Source: Litoditis marina | Taxonomy: Eukaryota; Nematoda; Chromadorea; Rhabditida; Rhabditidae | NCBI GenBank assembly: GCA_964036275.1 | Contig: OZ038435.1 | Coordinates: 21,744,559-21,808,558, forward strand | Direction of reading: 5' to 3' | DNA length: 64,000 nt | Shown: piece by piece, positions 1 to 10,058 of the stretch | How positions within the stretch are numbered: the stretch's first letter is position 1 | How the letters are laid out: each line of letters opens with the position of its first letter | The notes under the pieces: generated by a model | What the model saw: only the letters and a program-made list of their open reading frames with translations | Databases searched by the model: none | What the model was told of the DNA's origin: nothing | Translations under genes and position numbers: made by a program

Positions 1-560
1 TCTTAGTTCAAAATACAATTCTATCGTAAACAGATCTATTGGTCGACGCGAACAGCCCTTAAAACAGTGAGCATCACTCACTCGTTTTGTAAACGTCATA
101 TAAAGTACTCAAACTAGCCAATGATTTCAACACGTGAAAAGTGCTAACGAGTATTCAAATCCATAAGCGTCTAGCTATTCACTTAACGTAGTGTAAGTTT
201 TCTGACTATAAATATATTACACACCAAGGTTAAGAGATTCAAAAAACCATGTATGGCCTTGTCCAACCAAACATGTCTAACGTCAAAATAGTGGGCGTGT
301 ACCCTACATATTTGTCTAAGTTAACAAACAGCAAAACCGAGCGCAATCATATCCGAAAATTAGCTGGTTTTTAAGTCATGAAAGACTATCACATCGAATT
401 TTAGTCTTCCCTATGAGTGAAAAGATAAATTCGCTCTTGGCCTCAACCCTGACATAGGAGTCATTCACTAGTAAGGTATGAATACCGAACCGAAATAAAC
501 CGCTCGATTTTCTTACGTACATAGTCATAAACACCTTAAATAGGGCCACTTTCCCCGTGC
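1..560. other. AT-rich non-coding flank
   Basis: No gene, RNA gene or repeat is recognisable here. Open frames are short (71 codons at most) and show no domain, signal peptide or biased codon use. It reads as ordinary intergenic or intronic sequence beside a satellite block. Confidence 0.5.
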
Positions 561-660
561 CCATCGAAAAGGGTGCCCGTTTTTTGGGCATTTTTGCTAG
601 CTACAGAATTCTACGAGAATGTGACGTAAATCTCGAAGAATCGCGATATAACCGAAAAGG

Positions 661-1730
661 TTCAAATATGCAACACTCACATATAGTCAGTACTATAGCT
701 GAATGGACCTTTCTTATCTGCTACCACCGCCTGCTGTTGACCTCGTAGCGACGGCCGGATAACGAGCAACGATACAACTGCAAATCATGGAAAAGTATTA
801 TTCAAGATTCAGTAGGAACTAGGAACTGATTTCGTTCTTCAAAGACCGATCAACGCTATACTCGCAGAAATAGTAAACATGACTACTATTTGATTGAAAC
901 ATGAGGTCCTATCTGTTCATGAATGTTCAAGCGCGAGCAGATCGCACCACATAGGGCAACGTTTTCAACCTTTTCATATAGCGTCAGTGATCATCTTTTT
1001 ATTGAAAAAAGGGGACCCAGCTTTCAATTTGATAATCTCCAGATTTCAAAATGTATGGGTCCCAAATTATGTGGAAAGCGCGGGTCTCGTCCACTGCGTA
1101 GTAACAAGTTCAACCCGATTATTCAAGTTAGAATTAACAACTTTTGATTGCGCCTGATTAAAACTAGTCCGAATATTTCAAAACTGCAGGTTTACGGCAT
1201 AAAATGGCACACCATCACAATCGAGCAACTTTCCGGCTCCGGATCAATGTTACTGCAATATAGTAAGTGAAAAGGGTATACAACACTCACCGAAATTCAG
1301 TGGTTCAGCTGAATGTTGGTTCATTGCCTGTGAAGACAGGTGTTGCTGATATCTTCCAACAGTCTATGATAGCTCTGAAATTCATGGGTAATAATACTCA
1401 TGATTCAGTAAGAACTGATCTCTTTCATTGAAAGTCAAACCATCGATATAACCGAAGAAAAGTACTACTATGTGTACGAAGAAAAGTACTACTATGTGAC
1501 TGAAACACATCCTACTTTTTTCATAACTGTTCAAGCGCAAGCAAACTGCACCACCTGAAACAGCGTAACTATTTGAGGTGACCTCCACCAACTGTCTCTT
1601 TCTCTCGACAGGTGGACCCAATTTTGAATTGAAACCCTCAAACTTCATAATTTTTCTGTCCAAATTTTTTGTAACCGGAGCTGAGATCTGGTCGCATCCG
1701 CTAAAAACGGGGCCCAATTTCCCAAAGTAT
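661..1730 (+). repeat. Diverged direct duplication, period about 610 bp
   Basis: Two stretches, roughly 661-1120 and 1270-1730, share an ordered series of short blocks. These are CAACACTCAC followed by CAGCTGAATG, then GATTCAGTA(A/G)GAACT, then ACTACTAT(T)TG with TGAAAC, then GTTCAAGCGC(A/G)AGCA, then GCACCAC, then GGACCCA with CAATTT/ATTTTG. Order and spacing are conserved while the sequence between has drifted, which is what an old tandem duplication looks like. Copy B also carries a 24-bp short tandem step (a CGAAGAAAAG... block at 1453 and again at 1477). Neither copy keeps a shared reading frame, so I do not call a gene pair. Confidence 0.55.
1012..1063. other. Inverted repeat GGGACCCA/TGGGTCCC
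   Basis: An 8-bp arm GGGACCCA at 1012-1019 is matched by TGGGTCCC at 1056-1063, with a 36-base loop. It lies inside the first copy of the diverged duplication. It may be chance; no function is implied. Confidence 0.3.
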
Positions 1731-1799
1731 CTGGCTTTTTCGCCGGTTTTGTCAAAAACCATGATAATTGCCCCACGAGAACAGTCTAGACTTCTAGCA

Positions 1800-4169
1800 T
1801 TATAGGTTTAATCCAGACATGCTGGGTGCGTTTGCGAAAATTCCTTAGAATCTATCGAAAGTCGCATTTGTACGACAGTAAACGGCTCACCCTCAACTAA
1901 CAATAGGGAATTTCACCCATCCATGATGCGAACCTTGCCATAGTAAAGCATTTCCCAATCTACAATGCTGACCTTGCGCCTTGCCCAAGGATTATTGAAT
2001 ATTATTCGATGTTGACTAAAATAAACCTCGAAACGAATATTATCGAAAACCACTCACTTCTCCTCGTGAGCTGCCAGCTTCAGAACGACAACTTCCCATC
2101 GAAGAAGGAATTCCGCAGTTGGCTCTCGTTGCACGTCCCCAGAGATGAACCTCTGTAATAGCGAACCTCGTTCGAGAGAACTTATGTAACGCTATAGAAT
2201 AGGTATTTTCTTCACCCAAACACAAATGTGTACATCAACCATTATTATGAAAAACACAAGTAAGAATGGTGTAAAACATAAGTATTTCATTAGAAACACT
2301 TCGACGTTGTTACTATTGTTTCCGACAGTCACAGAATAGTTCAACTTTTATACAAGTACCCCTAACCAGTAAATGGCAATTGGAAATTGAAGCTGGGCAC
2401 AAAATTTGTCGAATGTATCCGAATTAGACCACTGATTGTCCGGTAAGACCAAGAGTGTTGTCAAAAACAAGTTCAATCGCTAAGCCCGAACTTTTAACTT
2501 GGATTTTCACCCCGGAAAATCAATATAAGTTTCTAACGAGAGTAATTCAGCGTGCCAACATATCCCAAAGGGCAAAAATTACGCATTTTTTCCTCTGTCA
2601 AAGAGAATTCCCAACAAACATGTTCTGACCTGTGCAATCAGCCGCATTTCACTTGAAGAATATTGGCGTTTAGACATAGGCCCCGCCGAGCCACAGATTC
2701 TGGTCCACGCAGTTGGAACGATTTTGTTGCTGAAATTGAACTGAATTAATAACCATTATTCAGATTACATACAACAGAAGGACGAAATGTTATACATAAA
2801 ACATATTCACGAGTATGTGGACACCGCCAATCAATAGCCTCGAAAGAGGATAAAACCAATCTCCCATTAATATACTCAGGCGTCCTCATTTCTGAGGACG
2901 TGAAAGAAATATGCCCTTTTTTTCACTGAAGATTCAGGTACCCTAACTACCTATGAAGTAGCGGTTTCACTCAAGGCTCAATTAAGTAGGCCAAATTGTC
3001 TAACAACCTTCAACCTTCATTCGAAACTCTCACAACCCCAATTAACCTCGTTACAATTGAACTTTCCGATACCTCGGATAGAACCTTGATGATTAACAAG
3101 AAATAGAACTGCACCTGTGGTGCCTCTAGAGGTTGGAAGTGAGCGAATAGATGTCTCATTATGCCAAATTAGCTACTACCCTTCTCTTAAAAAAGCGATG
3201 CTGACGTAGGTAATTACTGCAACCCCAGTATTCACACAGGTCACGACGGTCGTTCAGACACAACGCTAGCTTGCCGAGCTCAACGTTCAAAATAGTATAT
3301 GTGGTCGTGTTTAGGTAAAACTACAGCTACTTAAAAAAAGGTCGTGTACATATCATCGGCGTAGAAACGATCTTTCAGCGAGGAACGTCCATGTTTCTCG
3401 CTAGTCTTCTTCAGCCCGCCATAGACGAATTGACCCATGGGCTAGAAGCTCTCATCCATTCCGAAGACTAAGTACCTATGGGTACGGATAAACGAAACCA
3501 CCCCTGTGGTAACCAAATCGTTTAAAATCCTGATTCTGACCAATCCAGGATATAATGTAATATTCTGTAGCCAGAATAAAATATGAAGAAATGTGAAGAA
3601 TATAATAGGAAACCGCAATGATGAGTAGAGACAAATCACAGAGATTGTCAACTCTGTTCGGAAGACCCCCAGTCCTTGAACACGCCGGTTGAAAAAGAAA
3701 CTGGGAGAACAGAAAATCAAGATGGGGACCCAAATCGAACATTTAAATTTCATCGTAAAATGCCCTTACCAGGACATTTATCTAGCTGATGAGCAGACTT
3801 CCTGCAGGAAGCGACGTTTTCCTGTGCCCCATCTAAAACTCGTAGGGATGTCCATATCCCCCGAAAAATACATAAAAATAATAAAACATTGAGAAATTCG
3901 CTACTCACAAGCGAATATAATCAATAAATGAGAATAAAAAGAGCAAGCCCGTAACCGACGGCGCTCACGAAACAAAGTGAAGATTTTTGGTGGTGAACAA
4001 TTAGGTCACTTCAGCGACTGTCGCTAACCGCGCGCGTCAGGGCTTTCGCTGCAGGACCAATTTATTCACAAAAGTCGGCTAATTTATTTTAGCCATCTTT
4101 TGAATTTTAAATGAGAAATTAGAGCTTAAAGCGAAGCATAAGCATCATGATAGTTATCGAGCAGTCATT
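1800..4169. other. AT-rich stretch without recognisable gene
   Basis: I see no supportable coding exon, tRNA B-box, or other RNA gene here. Overlapping frames at 3442-3753 on the minus strand are hydrophobic but two of them are open at once, as expected from AT-rich noise. Two small symmetric motifs are present: a hairpin CGTCCTCATTTCTGAGGACG at 2881-2900 (8-bp stem, 4-nt loop) and a 14-bp palindrome CTTCCTGCAGGAAG at 3798-3811. Confidence 0.45.
2881..2900. other. Perfect 8-bp hairpin, 4-nt loop
   Basis: CGTCCTCA and TGAGGACG flank TTTC. It resembles a small stem-loop but is not the histone 3' end consensus, and no gene lies beside it. Possibly chance. Confidence 0.3.
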
Positions 4170-4680
4170 ACAATTATATTTTTTTCTGACGTCCTTTCAG
4201 GATTCTAGAGACCAGATGAAGTCATTTTTGGAAACTGCAAAGTTGGCGTCACATATATTTTCAAATGATGATAATATCTTAGAAAGGGTCAATTAACGCT
4301 GAATATAAATCTAAGAGTGACGTCTTCTGGGATTCAGAAGGCCAGATGACGTCAACTTTTAAAAGTGCAGAATTAACGTGAAATATATTTGCGAATGCTG
4401 ATACTATCTTGAAAATGGTAGATTTACGATGAAACTTCATCTAATTATGACTTATTCTGGAATTCAGAAGGCCAGGTAGCGTCAACTTTTGAAAAAAAGA
4501 CGTGAAATATGTTTTCGAATGCTGAAAGTTTCATAAAAATGGTCGATTCACGATAAAACTTCATCAAAACAGACGTATTCTGGGATTCTGAAAGGCAGAT
4601 GAAGTGAGTTTTCAGAACTGCAATGTTGACGTCATTTTTTCGAATGATGGTAATACTTGACAAGTGGTTCATCAAGAAAA
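4170..4680 (+). repeat. Four degenerate ~130-bp tandem copies
   Basis: The phrase GATTC(T/A)(A/G)(A/G)A..CAGATGA(A/C)GTCA recurs with starts near 4201, 4331, 4461 and 4584, a period of 130, 130 and 123 bp. Each copy then has an ACTGCA/AGTGCA block, a GACGTC/ACGTGA block, a TTCGAATG(C/A)TGA block and a run ending AAATGGT. Copies contain CRE-like TGACGTC cores, including TGACGTCA around 4343. The copies are clearly diverged, so the array is old. It ends about 70 bp before the foldback element that borders the satellite. Confidence 0.65.
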
Positions 4681-4750
4681 CAATTTTATCTGCACCGTAC
4701 AGATCAAACCACCTCTCTACATACCTACGGCATGTTTACAAAAAGAGAAA

Positions 4751-5473
4751 AATTCATGAAAAAGTGGGGGCCCAACGACTGTGAGATTTGTCTTCTGCTG
4801 TGCGCCCCTTAGACAGCTACTCTTGAATGGAGCAGCTACTACTACAAAAACCGAAAAATACTAATATACTCAAGTATAATTGTTCATTACAAACATACAA
4901 AAGTCGTAAAATATTTTTTCAAACCTGTAAACTAGAATCTGCAAATAACCGAAAAATACTAATATACTTAAGTATAACAGTTCATTACAAACATACAAAA
5001 GTCGTAAAATATTTCAAACCTGTAAACTAGAATCTACAAATCACAGCTGCAAACGAAAGAACAACTGTTGTATAATATGACAAACGTTATAGCACCTAGA
5101 ATTGAAGTAATGACAAAAAATGCCCACCATTGTGTACAAAACCAGGAACTCTATAATTGAGTAGGTTGAGTTAACATCTGTGATTTGTAGATTCTAGTTT
5201 ACAGGTTTGAAATATTTTACGACTTTTGTATGTTTGTAATGAACTGTTATACTTAAGTATATTAGTATTTTTCGGTTATTTGCAGATTCTAGTTTACAGG
5301 TTTGAAAAAATATTTTACGACTTTTGTATGTTTGTAATGAACAATTATACTTGAGTATATTAGTATTTTTCGGTTTTTGTAGTAGTAGCTGCTCCATTCA
5401 AGAGTAGCTGTCTAAGGGGCGCACAGCAGAAGACAAATCTCACAGTCGTTGGGCCCCCACTTTTTCATGAATT
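4751..5473. mobile_element. Foldback (long inverted repeat) element FB1
   Basis: The left arm 4751-5046 and the right arm 5178-5473 are reverse complements over 296 bp with no mismatch that I found; the loop is 5047-5177 (131 bp). The dyad axis is at 5112. The ends are AATTCATGAAAAAGTGGGGG and its complement. Each arm holds an internal direct duplication of ~95-98 bp (copies start at 4851 and 4949). It encodes no transposase. The mirrored 67-codon ORFs in the two arms are a by-product of the symmetry, not genes. The right end lies exactly where 171-bp satellite sequence begins, so it marks the satellite boundary. Such structures are typical of non-autonomous foldback or MITE-like DNA elements; the family is not identified. 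Confidence 0.85.
4851..5041 (+). repeat. Internal 98-bp direct duplication in FB1 arm
   Basis: Copies beginning CCGAAAAATACTAATATACT start at 4851 and 4949 and end in CTAGAATCTGCAAAT / CTAGAATCTACAAAT. They differ by a 3-base T run length and a few substitutions. The mirror pair exists in the right arm. Confidence 0.8.
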
Positions 5474-5830
5474 ACAATTGTGTTCTCCCTGCGTGTACTA
5501 AGTCACGTGTCTCGTGGAAAATTGGGAGGAACCTCGAGACATCAACTTATTCTCAATGAGAAACATATAACTTCATGAAGGTAACGTAAGAGAAGGTTTA
5601 TCAACACTGGCCTACTACATTAAGTCGGTCATGTTAAGACAATTGCAATTATGTTTTTCCTGCGTGTACTAAGTCACGTGTCTCGTGGAAAATTGGGAGG
5701 AACCTCGAGACATCAACTTATTCTCAATGAGTAACATATAACTTCATTAAGGTAACGTAAGAGAAGGTTTATCAACACTGGCCTACTACATTAAATCGGT
5801 CATGTTAAGACAATTACAATTATGTTCTCC

Positions 5831-6001
5831 CTGCGTGTACTAAGTCACGTGTCTCGTGGGAAATTGGGAGGAACCTCGAGACATCAATTTATTTTCAATG
5901 AGTAACATATTACTTCATGAAGGTAACGTATAAGATGGTTTATCAACACTGGCCTACTACATTAAATCGGTCATGTTTAGACAATTACAATTATGTTCTC
6001 C
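5831..6001 (+). repeat. Reference 171-bp monomer (type A)
   Basis: One complete type A unit from CTGCGTGTAC to the base before the next CTGCGTGTAC. It contains the CACGTG, CGTGGGAA, CTCGAG and TTCATGAA motifs. 171 bp is 57 codons, so any frame stays in phase from unit to unit. It can serve as the reference for aligning the rest of the array. Confidence 0.95.
5846..5862 (+). promoter_or_regulatory. E-box plus CSL-type site repeated per monomer
   Basis: CACGTG at 5846-5851 is followed by CGTGGGAA at 5855-5862. CACGTG is the palindromic E-box bound by bHLH proteins. CGTGGGAA is the high-affinity core of CSL factors (RBPJ, Su(H), LAG-1). The pair recurs in most monomers across the window; some monomers have CACGTT (E-box lost) or TTGTGGGAA (CSL core still acceptable). 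That these sites are bound is inference; what is seen is the motif and its repetition. Confidence 0.4.
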
Positions 6002-9000
6002 CTGCGTGTACTAAGTCACGTGTCTCGTGGGAAATTGGAAGGAACCTCGAGACATCAATTTATTTTCAATGAGTAACATATTACTCCGTGAAGGTAACGT
6101 ATAAGATGGTTCATCAACACTGGCCTACTACATTAAATCGGTCATGTTAAGACAATTACAATTATGTTCTCCCTGCGTGTACTAAGTCACGTGTCTCGTG
6201 GGAAATTGGGAGGAACCTCGAGACATCAATTTATTTTCAATGAGTAACATATTACTTCATGAAGGTAACGTATAAGATGGTTTATCAACACTGGCCTACT
6301 ACATTAAATCGGTCATGTTAAGACAATTACAATTATGTTCTCCCTGCGTGTACTAACTCACGTGTCTCGTGGGAAATTGGGAGGAACCTCGAGACATCAA
6401 TTTATTTTCAATGAGTAAAATATTACTTCATGAAGGTAACGTATAAGATGGTTTATCAACACTGGCCTACTACATTAAATCGGTCATGTTAAGACAATTA
6501 CATTTATGTTCTCCCTGCGTGTACTAAGTCACGTGTCTCGTGGGAAATTGGGAGGAACCTCGAGACATCAATTTATTCTCAATGAGTAACATATAACTTC
6601 ATGCAAGTAACGTAAGAGAAGGTTTATCAACACTGGCCTACTACATTAAATCGGTCATGTTAAGACAATTACAATTATGTTCTCCCTGCGTGTCCTAAGT
6701 CACGTGTCTCGTGGGAAATTGGGAGGAACCTCGAGACATCAACTTATTCTCATTGAGTAACATATAACTTCATGAAGGTAACGTAAGAGAAGGTTTATCA
6801 ACACTGGCCTACTACATTAAATCGGTCATGTTAAGACAATTACAATTATGTTTTTCCTGCGTGTACTAAGTCACGTGTCTCGTGGGAAATTGGGAGGAAC
6901 CTCGAGACATCAACTTATTCTCAATGAGTAACATATAACTTCATGAAGGTAACGTAAGAGAAGGTTTATCAACACTGGCCTACTACATTAAATCGGTCAT
7001 GTTAAGACAATTACAATTATGTTCTCCCTGCGTGTACTAAGTCACGTGTCTCGTGGGAAATTGGGATTCCTCGAGACATCAATTTATTTTCAATGAGTAA
7101 CATATTACTTCATGAAGGTAACGTAAGAGAAGGTTTATCAACACTGGCCTACTACATTAAATCGGTCATGTTAAGACAATTACAATTATGTTCTCCCTGC
7201 GTGTACTAAGTCACGTGTCTCGTGGGAAATTGGGAGGAACCTCGAGACATCAACTTATTCTCAATGAGTAACATATAACTTCATGAAAGTAACGTAAGAG
7301 AAGGTTTATCAACACTGGCCTACTACATTAAATCGGTCATGTTAAGACAATTACAATTATGTTCTCCCTGCGTGTACTAAGTCACGTGTCTCGTGGGAAA
7401 TTGGGAGGAACCTCGAGACATCAACTTATTCTCAATGAGTAACATATAGCTTCATGAAAGTAACGTAAGAGAAGGTTTATCAACACTGGCCTACTACATT
7501 AAATCGGCCATGTTTAGACATTTACAATTATGTTCTCCCTGCGTGTACTAAGTCACGTGTCTCGTGGAAAACTGGGAGGAACCTCGAGACATCAATTTAT
7601 TTTCAATGAGTAACATATTACTTCATGAAGGTAACGTATAAGATGGTTTATCAACACTGGCCTACTACATTAAATCGGTCATGTTAAGACAATTACAATT
7701 ATGTTCTCCCTGCGTGTACTAAGTCACGTGTCTCGTGGGAAATTGGGAGGAACCTCGAGACATCAATTTATTTTCAATGAGTAACATATTACTTCATGAA
7801 GGTAACGTATAAGATGGTTTATCAACACTGGCCTACTACATTAAATCGGTCATGTTAAGACAATTACAATTATGTTTTTCCTGCGTGTACTAAGTCACGT
7901 GTCTCGTGGGAAATTGGGAGGAACCTCGAGACATCAATTTATTTTCAATGAGTAACATATTACTTCATGAAGGTAACGTATAAGATGGTTTATCAACACT
8001 GGCCAAACATTAAATCGGTCATGTTAAGACAATTACAAGTATGTTTTTCCTGCGTGTACTAAGTGACGTGTCTCGTGGGAAATTGGAAGGAACCTCGAGA
8101 CATCAATTTATTTTCAATGAGTAACATATTACGTCATGAAGGTAACGTATAAGATGGTTTATCAACACTGGCCTACTACATTAAATCGGTCATGTTAAGA
8201 CAATTACAATTATGTTTTTCCTGCGTGTACTAAGTCACGTTTCTCGTGGGAAATTGGAAGGAACCTCGAGACATCAATTTATTTTCAATGAGTAACATAT
8301 TACTTCATGAAGGTAACGTATAAGATGGTTCATCAACACTGGCCTACTACATTAAATCGGTCAAATTACAATTATGTTCTCCATGCGTGTACTAAGTCAC
8401 GTTTCTTGTGGGAAATTGGGAGGAACCTCAAAACATAAACTTATTCTCAATGAGTAACATATAACTTCATGAAAGTAACGTAAGAGAAGGTTTATCAACA
8501 CTGGCCTACTACATTAAATCGGTCATGTTTAGACAATTACAATTATGTTCTCCCTGCGTGTACTAACTCACGTGTCTCGTAGGAAATTGGGAGGAACCCC
8601 GAGACATCAACTTATTCTCAATGAGTAACATATAACTTCATGAAAGTAACGTAAGAGAAGGTTCATCAACACTGGCCTACTACATTAAATCGGTCATGTT
8701 TAGACAATTACAATTATGTTCTCCCTGCGTGTACTAAGTCACGTGTCTCGTGGGAAATTGGGAGGAACCTCGAGACATCAATTTATTTTCAATGAGTAAC
8801 ATATTACTTCATGAAGGTAACGTATAAGATTGTTTATCAACACTGGCCTACTACATTAAATTGGTCATGTTAAGACAATAACAATCATGTTCTCCCTGCG
8901 TGTACTAAGTCACGTGTCTCGTGGGAAATTGGGAGGAACCTCGAGACATCAATTTATTTTCAATGAGTAACATATTACTTCATGAAGGTAACGTATAAGA

Positions 9001-9493
9001 TGGTTCATCAACACTGGCCTACTACATTAAATCGGTCATGTTTAGACAATTACAATTATGTTCTCCCTGCGTGTACTAAGTCACGTTTCTCGTGGGAAAT
9101 TGGGAGGAACCTCGAAACATCAACTTATTCTCAATGAGTAACATATAACTTCATGAAAGTAACGTAAGAGAAGGTTTATCAACACTGGCCTACTACATTA
9201 AATCGGTCATGTTTAGACAATTACAATTATGTTCTCCCTGCGTGTACTAAGTCACGTGTCTCGTGGGAAATTGGGAGGAACCTCGAGACATCAATTTATT
9301 TTCAATGAGTAACATATAACTTCATGAAAGTAACGTAAGAGAAGGTTTATCAACACTGGCCTACTACATTAAATCGGTCATGTTTAGACAATTACAATTA
9401 TGTTCTCCCTGCGTGTACTAAGTCACGTGTCTCGTGGGAAATTGGGAGGAACCTCGAGACATCAATTTATTTTCAATGAGTAACATATTACTT

Positions 9494-9529
9494 CTCTGAA
9501 CTCCCTGGGACTGGGACGTCGTAGCAGTC
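9494..9529 (+). repeat. Left TIR of the 565-bp element
   Basis: A 36-base arm, matched perfectly by the reverse complement of 10023-10058. Both arms begin CTCTGAAC. Confidence 0.9.
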
Positions 9530-10022
9530 ACGCAAAAAAAACCGCGTTTTAGCTTGGTAGCAGACGACGTACGGGTCAAATTACTCAACGTAGCAGACGT
9601 CGTTGCACTCGCAATGATAGCTGGATCGTCACTCGTGAAATAATCAGCGGTCCGGCCAGAATTAGATACGTACGTGCTAGACGTGCCACTCTGCGCAACT
9701 CAGCCAATTCAGTTCATTCGAGCTAGGTTAAAAGCCGCTCTGACACACGAAAGAAGTGCTCACTCCGATTAGGTGTTAAAGAGAAAACATGCTTGTGCAT
9801 ATTCATTTAAAAAAAGTGTATTTTTTTCAAAAAGTATTAACATTGAAAGTTGAGCAATAATCTCATCTTATCTCAATAATTCGGAGTGAATCAGTAATAT
9901 TATTAATCAATTAAATTTCAGAATGGTCTGGGACCGCGCTTGCCCGGCTGATCCTGACTAACCGTCTGGGACCGTAGCAGTCAAACCGTCTGGGACGCGT
10001 AAACATCGCGTCCCGGACGGTC

Positions 10023-10058
10023 GACTGCTACGACGTCCCAGTCCCAGGGAGTTCAGAG
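10023..10058 (-). repeat. Right TIR of the 565-bp element
   Basis: A perfect 36-base reverse complement of 9494-9529, followed at once by the TT duplicate and satellite sequence. Confidence 0.9.

Larger units (their letters stand above)
5474..9493 (+). repeat. 171-bp satellite, block 1 (about 23.5 monomers)
   Basis: The CTGCGTGTAC landmark recurs at 5831, 6002, 6173, 6344 and so on, giving an exact 171-bp step. Landmarks in each monomer, in order, are: CTGCGTGTACTAAG, CACGTG, TCTCGTGGGAAATTGGGAGG, a CTCGAG or CTCGAAAC block, TTATT(T/C)TCAATGAGTAACAT, TTCATGAA, CAACACTGGCC, and ATTAAATCGGTCATGTT(A/T)AG. Type A monomers have ATTTATTTTC and GTATAAGATGG; type B have ACTTATTCTC and GTAAGAGAAGG. 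This edge block shows no strong higher-order period. It includes small deletions (near 8004 and 8363), as expected at an array margin. No coding function. Confidence 0.97.
9494..10058. mobile_element. 565-bp TIR element inserted in a satellite monomer
   Basis: The ends are 36-bp perfect terminal inverted repeats (9494-9529 and 10023-10058) beginning CTCTGAACTCCCTGGGACTG. The flanks are TT at 9492-9493 and TT at 10059-10060. The empty site would read ATTACTTCATGAAGG, as in intact monomers. The CTGCGTG landmarks at 9409 and 10147 are 738 bp apart; subtracting 565+2 gives exactly 171, so a single monomer was split with a 2-bp duplication. The interior has further GACCGTC/GTCTGGGAC inverted motifs near the right end and no transposase frame. 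This is a non-autonomous DNA transposon; superfamily unassigned (a 3-bp TTC duplication with asymmetric ends is the alternative reading). Confidence 0.88.

Noticed and set aside
1382..1762. 126-codon minus-strand ORF
   Set aside because: It overlaps a plus-strand frame and the diverged duplication; the other copy does not keep the frame. No domain or splice support.
3442..3753. Hydrophobic minus-strand ORF that could look like a membrane protein
   Set aside because: Two overlapping frames are open in AT-rich sequence and both give hydrophobic peptides; no family pattern was seen.
4665..4738. Decayed satellite to the left of FB1 (GGTTCATCA ... CATGTTTACA)
   Set aside because: Two short matches occur but their spacing is about 66 bp rather than 35 bp; too weak to support.
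4827..5397. Two identical 67-codon ORFs on opposite strands
   Set aside because: They are the same sequence in the two arms of the foldback element, so the identity reflects symmetry, not two genes.
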